DNA of 64,000 bases from Staphylococcus borealis (lineage in GTDB: Bacteria; Bacillota; Bacilli; Staphylococcales; Staphylococcaceae): assembly GCF_001224225.1 (NCBI RefSeq), contig NZ_CUEE01000001.1, positions 372,001-436,000 on the forward strand. Reading direction: 5' to 3'. The translations under genes were made by a program, and so were the position numbers. The first letter of the stretch is position 1, and the number at the start of each line of letters is the position of its first letter. Positions 27,678 to 36,549 of the stretch are shown piece after piece. The notes below the pieces were generated by a model, which was not told where the DNA came from, did no database searches, and was given only the letters and a program-made list of their open reading frames with translations.

Positions 27678-28235
27678 ATGCGTAAGGATGCATTAAAGAA
27701 TCGACAACGTATTGAAGACAAAGCACTAGAATTATTTAATTCCGAAGGCGTTGAAAATGTAAGTATGAATAGAATTTCTAAGGAATTGAATATTGGTATG
27801 GGAACACTCTATCGTCACTTCAAAGATAAAAGTGACCTATGCTATCGCATTATCGAACATGACTTCGATGACATTATGACGCAAATGCTAGAAATCAAAT
27901 CACACTATGCGTCTAAAACTGATATCATGGCCCATTCGCTGAATATATTTTTAAAATTTAAAACGGATAATAGTGGTTTATTACATTGTATTGAAGGTAA
28001 AGATAATGCCCAGTTGTTCCGTGAAAGTGACTTCTTCAAACATTTGAATCAATATTACTTTGATTTATTTAATGATTATACAGACGAATCTTGGGCAATA
28101 TTTAAAACAGATATGCTATTAAAATCTTTAACAACTGAGACCTTTGAATTTCAAAAAAACGAACGACAACTTTCTAATGAAACATTTAGAAATAATTTAA
28201 TCAAACTATATTTACCTAAAGAGGTGACGCAATAA
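27678..28235 (+). CDS. TetR family transcriptional regulator
   Basis: 185 residues. The helix-turn-helix is at about 10-52 (RIEDKALELFNSEGVENVSM, GMGTLYRHFKDKSDL). ATG at 27678 was chosen over the one at 27675 for spacing from GAGGTG. It overlaps the SDR start by one base (TAATG), so the two are translationally coupled. It likely binds the AAACGGA dyad upstream and represses itself, the SDR and the divergent operon. Confidence 0.9.
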   Translation: MRKDALKNRQRIEDKALELFNSEGVENVSMNRISKELNIGMGTLYRHFKDKSDLCYRIIEHDFDDIMTQMLEIKSHYASKTDIMAHSLNIFLKFKTDNSGLLHCIEGKDNAQLFRESDFFKHLNQYYFDLFNDYTDESWAIFKTDMLLKSLTTETFEFQKNERQLSNETFRNNLIKLYLPKEVTQ

Positions 28236-28939
28236 TGGAAAGAATCACGTTAATCACTGGTGGCAACAAAGGGTTAGGCTTTGAAACTGCGAAAGCACTA
28301 AAAGAACAAGGACATAAAGTTTATATTGGCTCTCGTGATGAAGCACGCGGTCAAAAAGCTGCTGAAGCACTTGGCGTAGATTATGTGCAACTAGATGTTA
28401 CCGATGACGCTTCAGTTCAAAATGCTTTTAAAACCATTCAAGAACAAGAAGGACGTTTAGACGTATTAGTCAATAATGCTGGTATCTCAGGTGGTTTCGC
28501 TAAACCTGCTGATTTAACTGTTGAAGACGTGGAGAAAGTGTATAACACAAACGTCTTTAGTATCGTACGTATGATGAACACCTTCATACCACTTCTTGAA
28601 CAATCTGACCAACCTGTTGTAGTCAATGTAAGTAGTGGTTTAGGTTCATTCGGCATGGTAACAAACCCTGATACACAAGAATCTAAAGTGAATTCATTAG
28701 CTTATTGTTCATCAAAATCTGCCGTAACGATGTTGACCGTACAATATGCGAAGGGATTACCGCATATGCAAATCAATGCTGCAGATCCAGGTTCAACCAA
28801 CACGGATTTAGTTGGAGATTTTAGTAACAATTCTAAACCTGCATCTGAAGGTATCATCCCTATTGTTCAACTTGCAACTATTGATAAAGATGGCCCTACA
28901 GGTACCTTTATTGATGGCAATGGCACTATGCCTTGGTAA
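28235..28939 (+). CDS. SDR family oxidoreductase
   Basis: 234 residues, a classical SDR: cofactor loop TGGNKGLGFETA, NNAGISG, catalytic serine in VNVSSG and YCSSK. It probably uses NADP and resembles carbonyl reductases. Coupled to the TetR gene ahead. A STAR-like repeat follows 32 bases after the stop, then the amidohydrolase cluster; before that insertion the SDR and amidohydrolase may have been one operon. Confidence 0.9.
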   Translation: MERITLITGGNKGLGFETAKALKEQGHKVYIGSRDEARGQKAAEALGVDYVQLDVTDDASVQNAFKTIQEQEGRLDVLVNNAGISGGFAKPADLTVEDVEKVYNTNVFSIVRMMNTFIPLLEQSDQPVVVNVSSGLGSFGMVTNPDTQESKVNSLAYCSSKSAVTMLTVQYAKGLPHMQINAADPGSTNTDLVGDFSNNSKPASEGIIPIVQLATIDKDGPTGTFIDGNGTMPW

Positions 28940-28971
28940 TTTTGAATAATTATTTAAATTTTAGGAGCAGT

Positions 28972-29117
28972 CTGGGACATAAATAATATAATAATGCTAT
29001 TTAGCAAATTCGCAGTAGCTGACTGAACTGAGAAGGCGCTTAAATCAAGCTTTTCTCAGTTCTAGTCATCCTTGCGGGGGTCGGACAACGAATTCAAAAG
29101 AATTCTGTCCCACTCCC
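28972..29117 (-). repeat. STAR-like repeat abutting the amidohydrolase start
   Basis: Same family as 39605-39808 in reverse orientation and without the GGGGCCCC core: CTGGGACATAAATAATATAA at the left, CAGTTCTAGTCATCCTTGCG in the middle, and TCTGTCCCACTCCC at the right. The right end stops at the exact base where homology to the amidohydrolase N-terminus begins. Confidence 0.85.
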
Positions 29118-29165
29118 ATTAACTTTAAAGAACATTATGTTGTAGAAGAAATTCAAAAGGAAACA

Positions 29166-30113
29166 ATGAAATATATGTCTGCTGACCCTAAAGGTGTACC
29201 AATGAAAACAATGCTTGAAGGTCTTGAACAAAAATCTGGTTTCACAGATGCTGATGAAATCTCACATCATGATAAACGTATCCATTTTATGGATAAACAT
29301 GATGTTGAAATGCAAGTATTATCCTATGGTAATGGCGCACCATCAAACTTAGAAGGACAACGCGCAATTGATTTATGTAAAAAAGCGAATGATACATTAG
29401 CAGAATATATTGAAAAATATCCAGATCGATTTGTTGGGTTTGCGACGTTACCAATTAATGAACCAGAGGCAACAGTTGAAGAATTTAAACGTTGTATCAA
29501 TGACTTAGGATTCAAAGGTGCCTTAATTATGGGACACCCTAAAAACGGTTTCCTTGATCAAGATGCATACGAACCATTATTCGCCGCCGCGGAAGCATTA
29601 AACGCGCCAATCTATTTACATCCATCTCCAGTACAAAGTGACGTGTATCAAGCGTACTACAAAGGGAACTATCCAGATGTAACAGCAGCTACATTTGCTT
29701 GTTTCGGTTATGGTTGGCATGTTGATGTAGGTATTCATGCAATTCATTTAGTACTTTCAGGTGTATTTGATCGTCATCCAAACTTAAATATTATTATTGG
29801 ACACTGGGGCGAATTTGTACCATTCTTCTTAGAACGAATGGATTCCATTTTATTTGCAGATCACCTACAACATTCAATTAGTCATTATTTCAAAAATAAT
29901 TTCTACATTACACCAAGTGGTATGTTAACGAAACCACAATTTGATTTAGTCAAAGCGGAAGTCGGTATTGATAGAATCTTATATTCAGCAGATTATCCAT
30001 ATGTAGAGCCAGAGCAACTAGGAACATTCTTAAGCGAACTAGGTTTAACTGAAGAAGAACAAGAGAAAATTAGTTATGCCAATGGTGCTAAATTATTAGG
30101 CTTAGATAAATAA
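29166..30113 (+). CDS. Amidohydrolase_2 family protein with displaced N-terminus
   Basis: 315 residues from ATG 29166 of a metal-dependent TIM-barrel family that includes gamma-resorcylate and aminocarboxymuconate-semialdehyde decarboxylases. Visible ligand regions are YLHPSP, IIGHWGEFVP and LYSADYPY. The frame is open upstream and reads INFKEHYVVEEIQKET before the ATG, which is the normal family start including the N-terminal E-x-H-like metal site, but its first codon is ATT at 29118, directly joined to the repeat. AAAAGGA before ATG 29166 could start a shortened protein missing that site. Activity is doubtful. It leads a cluster of hydrolases. Confidence 0.8.
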   Translation: MKYMSADPKGVPMKTMLEGLEQKSGFTDADEISHHDKRIHFMDKHDVEMQVLSYGNGAPSNLEGQRAIDLCKKANDTLAEYIEKYPDRFVGFATLPINEPEATVEEFKRCINDLGFKGALIMGHPKNGFLDQDAYEPLFAAAEALNAPIYLHPSPVQSDVYQAYYKGNYPDVTAATFACFGYGWHVDVGIHAIHLVLSGVFDRHPNLNIIIGHWGEFVPFFLERMDSILFADHLQHSISHYFKNNFYITPSGMLTKPQFDLVKAEVGIDRILYSADYPYVEPEQLGTFLSELGLTEEEQEKISYANGAKLLGLDK

Positions 30114-30193
30114 TTGGGTTAGTGCAATCTAAGCTTAATTCATATCGATTCAATATTTTATCTTAAAATTAATTTTTATCGGAGGTTTTATAA

Positions 30194-31030
30194 ATGGAAA
30201 CATTAGAATTACAAGGTGCTAAATTACATTATCACAAAGTGGGCAATGGTCCTGTAATCATCTTCATCCCTGGTGCAAACGGAACTGGAGATATCTTCAT
30301 GCCACTTGCACAACAATTAAAAGATAAATTCACAGTTGTCGCTGTAGATCGCCGTGGCTATGGTCAAAGTGAATTAATTGAACCACTACCTGAAGAAGCA
30401 ATCAATCCAGATAGTCGTTACCGTGTTAAACGTGACGCACAAGATATCGCTGAATTAGCGAAGTCATTAAGTGATGAACCTGTCTATGTATTAGGTTCAA
30501 GCTCAGGTTCAATCGTGGCAATGCACGTTTTAAAAGAACATCCTGATGTCGTAAAAAAAATCGCATTCCACGAACCACCAATTAACACATTCTTACCAGA
30601 TGCGAAATATTGGCAAGATAAAAATGCTGAAATCATTGATATTGCGATTAATGAAGGTATGCCTCAAGCAATGAAATTATTTGGCGAAACGTTACAAATT
30701 AGTAAATTAGATCAACAATACATGTCAAAACCAGCTCAAGCTGAAAATGATGCTGACAGTAAAAAACGTTTCGATGAAATGTTAGGTTGGTTCAAATATG
30801 AAATTCGTCAATATACAGAATCTGATATTTCAATTGATGATTTCAAAAAATATAAAGATATCATTACTTTATTAAATGGTACAGCTTCAAAAGGTTCATT
30901 TCCTCAAGAAGTTAACTTCTTCATTTCTGAAGAAACTGGCATCAAAATCATCGATATTCCAGGTGGTCACTTAGGTTACGTTCAAGAACCTGAAGGTTTC
31001 GCTAACGTTTTACTTGAATTGTGGGATTAA
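30194..31030 (+). CDS. Alpha/beta hydrolase
   Basis: 278 residues. The oxyanion region is [13 protein letters not shown] (about 24-36), the nucleophile elbow is LGSSSGS (about 99-105, Ser within GxSxG), and the catalytic His is in PGGHLGYV near the C-terminus. It may hydrolyse an ester or a C-C bond. GGAGG lies 9 bases before ATG. It stands between two amidohydrolase genes, fitting a catabolic or detoxifying pathway for an aromatic or cyclic compound; that is inference. Confidence 0.9.
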   Translation: METLELQGAKLHYHKVGNGPVIIFIPGANGTGDIFMPLAQQLKDKFTVVAVDRRGYGQSELIEPLPEEAINPDSRYRVKRDAQDIAELAKSLSDEPVYVLGSSSGSIVAMHVLKEHPDVVKKIAFHEPPINTFLPDAKYWQDKNAEIIDIAINEGMPQAMKLFGETLQISKLDQQYMSKPAQAENDADSKKRFDEMLGWFKYEIRQYTESDISIDDFKKYKDIITLLNGTASKGSFPQEVNFFISEETGIKIIDIPGGHLGYVQEPEGFANVLLELWD

Positions 31031-31055
31031 TTTGAATTAAAGGAGTGTCATTTTA

Positions 31056-31688
31056 GTGCTTTTCACGAGAAATAAACCTTATACGAATGAAACGTTACTC
31101 GCTAAAGAAAATATTCTTGAGCTTATTCAATTTGAACGTTTCTGTCGTGATAATGCCCTATGGGAGAGCATGGAAACGTGTTTCGCAAATGATTCTTATA
31201 TCAATATTTCATGGTTTAAAGGTAATGGTAGTGAGTTTGTCGCTTCATCTAAAGCAATGAATCGCTATGCCCCTCATCAAATCCATAATTCCCAAGTTTG
31301 GATTAATGACACACGTGCTGTAGCAATTATGCAAGCGACCATTCAAACACGCCTTTCTATTCAAAATGTTGAAATGGAATTACAATCAGATGCCAAATTA
31401 GTATATTGTCTCGAACAAGATAAACAAGGCGTTTGGTATATTACACGTCTTGAATGTATATACGAGAAAGATAGCTTAACACCGGTTAAACCAACGACGA
31501 TTAATTTGCCAAAGGGTGACTTTGCAGATTATCGTCCAAGCTATGCTTGCTTATCTTATGCATTAAATGCCATTGGCTATGATGTGAATAGTGAGCTACA
31601 AGGTATTGATAGACCGAACGAAGTCAATGCCTATTATGCTGAAATTGATGATTGGCTAACTTTTAAAGAAAAAGAGAAAGAAGCGTAA
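31056..31688 (+). CDS. SnoaL-like (NTF2 fold) protein, GTG start
   Basis: 210 residues. The first about 130 residues (ILELIQFERFCRDNALWESM, then a cone of beta strands) resemble SnoaL-like/ring-hydroxylating-beta-type folds; the C-terminal 80 residues are not recognised. Start is GTG at 31056 with GGAG 10 bases upstream. It lies 25 bases after the hydrolase and 6 bases before the second amidohydrolase, clearly in the same operon. It could be a cyclase, isomerase or dehydratase. Confidence 0.75.
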   Translation: MLFTRNKPYTNETLLAKENILELIQFERFCRDNALWESMETCFANDSYINISWFKGNGSEFVASSKAMNRYAPHQIHNSQVWINDTRAVAIMQATIQTRLSIQNVEMELQSDAKLVYCLEQDKQGVWYITRLECIYEKDSLTPVKPTTINLPKGDFADYRPSYACLSYALNAIGYDVNSELQGIDRPNEVNAYYAEIDDWLTFKEKEKEA

Positions 31689-31694
31689 TAAAAT

Positions 31695-32642
31695 ATGAAG
31701 AAAATTGATTTACATGCACATTATATATCACCTGGATTCTCGAAATTTCTAGATGATTATTTCGACGGCAAAGGCGATGGTGTGGCAACACCGAAGTTCT
31801 CACCTGAAGGTTATTTAGCATTAATGACACGTATGGACATTGAATATGGTGTGCTATCTATTTCGAGCCCACATATCAGTGCGGCGCCAGATGAAGAAAT
31901 GATTGACTTAGCTAAAGAAGTCAATGCGTATGCATCTGAATTTACACACAAATATCCAGAGCAATTAGGTTTCTTTGCGACGTTACCACTACCATTGGTT
32001 GAAGAAAGTATCGCCACGATTGATACCGCATTAGATCAACAAGGTGCTTTAGGTTTCACCTTGCCTACAAATGCACGAGGTATTTATATTGGTGATGACC
32101 GCCTAGATAAAGTCTTAGCTAAATTAGATGAGCGTCATGCCGTTGTTGCACTTCATCCGAATGAACCTAAGCCGAATATCGAAGCAATGAGCGACGTTGT
32201 TCCTGCACCATTAATGGAATTCATCTTTGATACCACACGCACAGTCATTTATATGAGCCAAAATAATGTGTTTAGCAAATATCCAAATATTAAGTGGATT
32301 ATTCCACATTGTGGTGCATTACTTCCTGTCATTGCTCAACGTGTTGCAATGGGTAATAAGATGTTTGGAAGTGAGCGTCAACCTGATGATTTAGAACAAG
32401 TTATGAAAGAGTTATACTTTGATTTAGCTGGAAAAGTCTTACCTTATCAGCTTCCAAATATTGCTCAAAGTGTAGATATGAATAAAATTGTATATGGTTC
32501 AGATGCACCGTATACAACAGATCAAGTCGTTACAATGTTAGCAGATGAATTGGAAACAACTGAATTCATCTCACGACATGAACTTGAAAAAATGTTATAT
32601 GATAACGGCAAACAATTATTAAAAACAATTAAAGAAAAATAA
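31695..32642 (+). CDS. Amidohydrolase_2 family protein (ACMSD-like)
   Basis: 315 residues. The intact N-terminus MKKIDLHAHYISPGF carries the HxH metal site, with further ligands in ALHPNEP, IPHCGALLP and YGSDAPYT. The family contains decarboxylases and hydrolases acting on aromatic-type acids. It is only distantly similar to the amidohydrolase at 29166, so the cluster holds two different members. The ribosome site is weak (AAAGAAG), and the gap to the previous gene is 6 bases, suggesting coupling. Confidence 0.9.
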   Translation: MKKIDLHAHYISPGFSKFLDDYFDGKGDGVATPKFSPEGYLALMTRMDIEYGVLSISSPHISAAPDEEMIDLAKEVNAYASEFTHKYPEQLGFFATLPLPLVEESIATIDTALDQQGALGFTLPTNARGIYIGDDRLDKVLAKLDERHAVVALHPNEPKPNIEAMSDVVPAPLMEFIFDTTRTVIYMSQNNVFSKYPNIKWIIPHCGALLPVIAQRVAMGNKMFGSERQPDDLEQVMKELYFDLAGKVLPYQLPNIAQSVDMNKIVYGSDAPYTTDQVVTMLADELETTEFISRHELEKMLYDNGKQLLKTIKEK

Positions 32643-32647
32643 TAAAC

Positions 32648-32686
32648 ATGGGTGGCACCGGTATCACTGTACCTGTACCACCCATA
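32648..32686. terminator. Hairpin between convergent genes, probable terminator
   Basis: ATGGGTGG / CCACCCAT arms with an inner GGTAC-type stem lie between the amidohydrolase and fructosamine kinase stop codons. No T run follows on either strand, so confidence is moderate. Confidence 0.5.
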
Positions 32687-32694
32687 GTTATTAA

Positions 32695-33549
32695 TTACGC
32701 TAATATTTCATCCATTGATCGGTTCACGCTACTTGCATACATTCCACCAAATTTAAGTAAATGAACCATAAATAAATATAATCTATAAAATTCTAAACGT
32801 TTACGTGCACCTTTTCCTAAAGGATAATGTTTCTCATATTCATCATAGAATGCTTGGGTAAAGCCACCGAATACCGTCGTAATACCTAAATCAAACTCTC
32901 TATCTCCATAGAACGGAGCCGGGTCGAATAGCGCTGGACGTCCATCCGTTAAAAACATGTAATTGCCACCCCATAAATCTCCATGTAACAACGATGGTTT
33001 GCTGTGATGATCCTCTAATTCATTTACCATCACAGTACGGACTTGTTCATATACTTTATTATCTTCGGCATTCCATAACCCTTTACGCATCAGTTCATCT
33101 CTCAAGTGATCCATGCGACGTTCGACAAAGATTTCAACCCATGACTCTGACCATGAATTATCAAAAGAAATATCTCCACCCTCATGTGGTAAATCGAATC
33201 CAAATTGACCATCCTGTTGTTGCTGGCTATGCATTTTTGCTACTAACTGACCTAATTCACGTTGGCTACCACTTGCTCCTTCATCTAAATAACTTAATAT
33301 CAAGAAAGCATCCCCATTGATTTCACCACTATCAATGACACGTGGTGCCGTTATACCTGCGTGTTCAAATGCATTGAGTCCAGCGATTTCAGCTGCATAG
33401 AATGACTTATCTCGATTACGCTGAACTAACAAGAAATACACATCATCTGTAGTCGTTACTTTGAATGCCTCATTGACATCTCCACCACTGACTGGTGAAA
33501 TATCACGGATTTGGTCTAATGGTAGCTGTGCTTGCCAATCTTTCTTCAT
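32695..33549 (-). CDS. Fructosamine kinase family protein
   Basis: 284 residues of the fructosamine/ketosamine-3-kinase family (APH-like kinase fold). Catalytic loop LLHGDLWGGN (about 189-198) and the metal-binding DPAPFYGDRE (about 209-218) are complete. It would phosphorylate sugars attached to amines, helping repair glycated proteins or metabolise Amadori products. Monocistronic, GGAGGAATC ahead of ATG. Confidence 0.92.
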   Translation of the reverse strand: MKKDWQAQLPLDQIRDISPVSGGDVNEAFKVTTTDDVYFLLVQRNRDKSFYAAEIAGLNAFEHAGITAPRVIDSGEINGDAFLILSYLDEGASGSQRELGQLVAKMHSQQQQDGQFGFDLPHEGGDISFDNSWSESWVEIFVERRMDHLRDELMRKGLWNAEDNKVYEQVRTVMVNELEDHHSKPSLLHGDLWGGNYMFLTDGRPALFDPAPFYGDREFDLGITTVFGGFTQAFYDEYEKHYPLGKGARKRLEFYRLYLFMVHLLKFGGMYASSVNRSMDEILA

Positions 33550-33774
33550 GATGATTCCTCCTTCGCATACATCTTCTTACTATATTATATTTCCTGAAAA
33601 TGTGTTAACTAATCGTATGTCCTTATATAGATTTTAGTTAAGGCAAATTTTCAAACAGTCTTTAAATTAACTATGCAATTATTGTTGAACATGCTAGTCT
33701 TAGAGAGGAATGTTTTTTCAATGATATTAAATGAGGATAGTAAGCCTCAAATACAATGAAATAGGAGCATTATT

Positions 33775-34842
33775 ATGTATAAACTAATTAAACCACTATT
33801 ATTTAAATTTGACCCTGAAAAAGCACACGGTATGACGATCGACGCTTTGAAACTCGCACAGAAGCGTGCTTTCTTATTACCTGTGATGCATAAACTATTT
33901 AATTATGAAGACCCATCATTAACGCAAACGATTAAAGGTATTACATTTAATAATCCAATCGGCTTAGCTGCAGGCTTTGACAAATCTTGTGAAGTCCCTA
34001 AAGCACTTGAAAATGTTGGCTTCGGTGCACTTGAATTAGGTGGTATTACTCCAAAACCTCAAGATGGCAATCCGAAACCACGTATGTATCGTCTAGTAGA
34101 AGATAATGCCTTAATTAACCGTATGGGCTTTAACAATATTGGTATGAACCGTGCGTTATGGAATTTACGTCGCCATTCATACACGATTCCTGTTGGCCTA
34201 AACGTTGGCGTAAACAAAACGACGCCATACAACGATCGCTATCAAGATTACATTAAAGTGATTGATACGTTTAAAGCAGATGTATCCTTCTTTACAGTTA
34301 ATATTAGTTCACCAAACACTGAGAACTTACAAAGTTTCCATGATAAAGATGAGTTTTCAATGTTATGCAAAGCATTAAAAGATTTCAAAGCGCATACAGA
34401 AGTAAATGTCCCTATTTTCTTAAAATTAACTTCTGATTTAGAGCTTGATGGATTTAAAACGATTTTACCAGCGATTACTGAAATATTTGATGGTATGATT
34501 CTAGCGAATACAACTCGTAAGCGTGATGGTCTCACTTCTTCTAATAAAGTAGAAGACGGTGGCTTAAGTGGGCGTCCCCTTTTCAAAAGAAATTTAGAAT
34601 TAGTGAAATGGGCATACCAACAAACTAAAGGTGAATTCTTAATTATCGGCACAGGCGGTATATTTAGTGCTAAAGATGCCATTCAAATGATGCGAAATGG
34701 TGCCTCTCTCGTTCAAATTTATTCGTCATTAGTTATCGAAGGTCCTGGATTAACTAAGAAGATTAATAAAGACATCGCTGCATATTTAAAACAACATCAA
34801 TACAACAATGTAAGTGAAATCATTGGTTTAGATGCCAAATAA
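33775..34842 (+). CDS. pyrD: Dihydroorotate dehydrogenase (quinone), class 2
   Basis: 355 residues. The N-terminal helical part (MYKLIKPLLFKFDPEKAHGM) docks to the membrane in class 2 enzymes. FMN-site motifs include NPIGLAAGFDK, PRMYRL, NRMGFNN, and the catalytic serine in VNISSPNT. The C-terminal segment IIGTGGIFSAKDA binds the phosphate. It oxidises dihydroorotate to orotate and passes electrons to quinone in pyrimidine synthesis. AGGAG lies 9 bases before ATG. No PyrR-type leader is seen, and it is separated from other pyr genes as in other staphylococci. Confidence 0.97.
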   Translation: MYKLIKPLLFKFDPEKAHGMTIDALKLAQKRAFLLPVMHKLFNYEDPSLTQTIKGITFNNPIGLAAGFDKSCEVPKALENVGFGALELGGITPKPQDGNPKPRMYRLVEDNALINRMGFNNIGMNRALWNLRRHSYTIPVGLNVGVNKTTPYNDRYQDYIKVIDTFKADVSFFTVNISSPNTENLQSFHDKDEFSMLCKALKDFKAHTEVNVPIFLKLTSDLELDGFKTILPAITEIFDGMILANTTRKRDGLTSSNKVEDGGLSGRPLFKRNLELVKWAYQQTKGEFLIIGTGGIFSAKDAIQMMRNGASLVQIYSSLVIEGPGLTKKINKDIAAYLKQHQYNNVSEIIGLDAK

Positions 34843-34923
34843 TAATGGTGATATAGCTTTACTTAATTTTAAAAAGTACTATACTAAAGCCAAAGATAAC
34901 TAGTTTACCGGAGGGGTATGCGT

Positions 34924-35214
34924 ATGACTGCAGAAGATAAAGATACTAAACACAATGCAGACCAAGCGTCTAAAAACCAAACGCAATCATCTAAACCGAA
35001 TCATCAATCATCAAATGATGATAATAGCATTGGCTATAATGGCGAAAAGAAGACCGCACTTGATCTTGAAATCGAACGCGAGTTGCTTGAAATGATGGAA
35101 AATGAAGATCCAGAACCTGAGAAACAGAAAAAAGGATTAAAAATTGCAGGTGTGCTTTCTGCATTTGTGATTGCCGTCTTAGCTATTATACGGTTTATTA
35201 ATCGAACATTATAA
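34924..35214 (+). CDS. Small tail-anchored membrane protein of unknown function
   Basis: 96 residues. The first half is polar, low complexity and rich in Gln, Asn, Ser, Lys and Asp; then comes an acidic helix (LDLEIERELLEMMENEDPEP) and one C-terminal membrane span (IAGVLSAFVIAVLAIIRFI). I know no function; homologues lie after pyrD in related staphylococci. ATG at 34924 is 8 bases from GGAGGGG, whereas ATG at 34918 is too close. Terminator follows directly. Confidence 0.78.
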   Translation: MTAEDKDTKHNADQASKNQTQSSKPNHQSSNDDNSIGYNGEKKTALDLEIERELLEMMENEDPEPEKQKKGLKIAGVLSAFVIAVLAIIRFINRTL

Positions 35215-35219
35215 AACAA

Positions 35220-35264
35220 GACTCCTAATTTGAAATGCTTCAACTTCAAATTAGGAGTCATTTT
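35220..35264 (+). terminator. Bidirectional terminator
   Basis: GACTCCTAATTTGAA / TTCAAATTAGGAGTC arms followed by ATTTTTAA, between the small membrane protein gene and convergent queH. Confidence 0.9.
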
Positions 35265-35267
35265 TAA

Positions 35268-35984
35268 TTAAAATTGTTGTAAGAAATCTTTCGCTTCTTG
35301 ATTGATTTGTTTGAAATCTATCCCTTGTGCCATCGCAGCAAAGACACATCCACAATAGCATTGTCTAAAAATGTGATAATCATTACACATTTCTATTGAA
35401 CGTTCATATCCTTTATTCTTTTTAAAGTCACTTGGTAAATAGTTCACATCATATAAATGTTGCACTTCCATCCCTAACTCGTTAATTAATTGCGCATTCT
35501 TTTTAGGGGATAATGTAAGGGCACTACCAAAGTAATCATAGCCGTATTTCACAGCAGCTTCAGCAACAAGCTCTAAACGCATTTCAAAACATGCAGTACA
35601 ACGTAAGCCACCTTCTGGTTCTTCAGTAAGTCCACGCGATTTCGCCATTTTCATAAATTCATGCGGCTTATATTCCGCTTCAATATATTTAACTTGCTTT
35701 CCAGTCTTCTTATTAAAATCTTTAACGAATTGTTCTTGAACTTTTGCACGTCTTAAATATTCATTTTTAGGATGGATGTTAGGATTAGCAAAATAAATCG
35801 CCACATCAGCATACTCTGTTAAATATTCTAACGTGTAAGTGCTACATGGCGCACAACAACTATGCAGCAAGATTTTAGGTCTCAATCCTTCCCTTTCCCA
35901 TTGATGAATTAATTTTTTCAGTACTCGATCATAGTTGATTTTTTGATTTTTCATTTTAGCAATAATTGGATCCGCGTTTAACAT
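35268..35984 (-). CDS. queH: Epoxyqueuosine reductase QueH (DUF208)
   Basis: 238 residues. The iron-sulfur and reactive cysteines of the family are present: LHSCCAPCSTY (about 41-51), LRCTACFEMRLE (about 132-143) and QCYCGCVFAA (about 211-220). QueH reduces epoxyqueuosine to queuosine in the wobble base of GUN-decoding tRNAs. ATG at 35984 has AAGGAG 7 bases upstream, but that site lies inside a 20-base-pair inverted repeat. Queuosine synthesis genes are not nearby. Confidence 0.92.
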   Translation of the reverse strand: MLNADPIIAKMKNQKINYDRVLKKLIHQWEREGLRPKILLHSCCAPCSTYTLEYLTEYADVAIYFANPNIHPKNEYLRRAKVQEQFVKDFNKKTGKQVKYIEAEYKPHEFMKMAKSRGLTEEPEGGLRCTACFEMRLELVAEAAVKYGYDYFGSALTLSPKKNAQLINELGMEVQHLYDVNYLPSDFKKNKGYERSIEMCNDYHIFRQCYCGCVFAAMAQGIDFKQINQEAKDFLQQF

Positions 35985-35990
35985 AAAATG

Positions 35991-36035
35991 ACTCCTTAAA
36001 TATTATATAAATTTATTATATAATACTTAAGGAGT
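35991..36035 (-). promoter_or_regulatory. Hairpin that sequesters the queH Shine-Dalgarno
   Basis: Arms 35991-36010 and 36016-36035 are complementary over 20 bases around a 5-base loop. On the minus strand the only odd pair is a G-U wobble; on the plus strand it is an A-C mismatch. The 3' arm contains AAGGAG, the queH ribosome site. TATAAT-like bases in the stem mean that a role as promoter or protein site cannot be excluded. Confidence 0.65.
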
Positions 36036-36045
36036 TGAATCATTG

Positions 36046-36549
36046 TTAATATTCTTTTTTCAACATCATCATGTAATAAATAAACATGAAAACTCCGAAT
36101 TGCACGCCAGAGATGACACATCGGATGAATTGCGCTTTAAAGTCAAACCCGTCATTAAAAATATACGGAAAGATAACGCCAGTAATAATAAACATCATCA
36201 CTGCAAAATAAACGACGAAAAACGCGCATTTTATTGCAAGCTTTTTCACCCATTGTTTGTATTCTACAGCTGAATGAGCTTTTAACTCATCTAAACGATT
36301 TCTTCTATTAATCCATAGAGAAGCAAACGTTAAAATAACACTTAATACTAATAAGCACACCGTTCCGAAGCTTACTGTTTCTCTCATCATATCTATAATC
36401 AAACTAACTGTACCTAAAATAACTATTAATATATAGGTTATTAAAAACATAACCGCTAATTTATGTTCAAGGACACCTTGTTCACGCTCATCTCGACCTG
36501 TAGGATTTTGTGTAAACCAATTGAATAACGCATTACTAAATTTATTCAT
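36046..36549 (-). CDS. Four-helix membrane protein with DERE motif
   Basis: 167 residues. A cytoplasmic N-terminus with GRDEREQGVLEHK is followed by four hydrophobic helices in two pairs (about 32-55, 60-80, 105-128, 138-162). It is a paralogue of the gene just upstream, which shares the layout and the DERE motif. I do not recognise a named function; proteins of this shape often accompany small helix-turn-helix regulators in Firmicutes. It overlaps the upstream gene by 4 bases (ATGA). Confidence 0.75.
   Translation of the reverse strand: MNKFSNALFNWFTQNPTGRDEREQGVLEHKLAVMFLITYILIVILGTVSLIIDMMRETVSFGTVCLLVLSVILTFASLWINRRNRLDELKAHSAVEYKQWVKKLAIKCAFFVVYFAVMMFIITGVIFPYIFNDGFDFKAQFIRCVISGVQFGVFMFIYYMMMLKKEY

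Noticed and set aside
32645..32690. GGGTGGCACCGGT resembles the T-box antiterminator sequence GGTGGNACCGCG
   Set aside because: There is no stem I or specifier loop upstream, no terminator T run, and it lies between the stop codons of convergent genes; treated as a plain hairpin.
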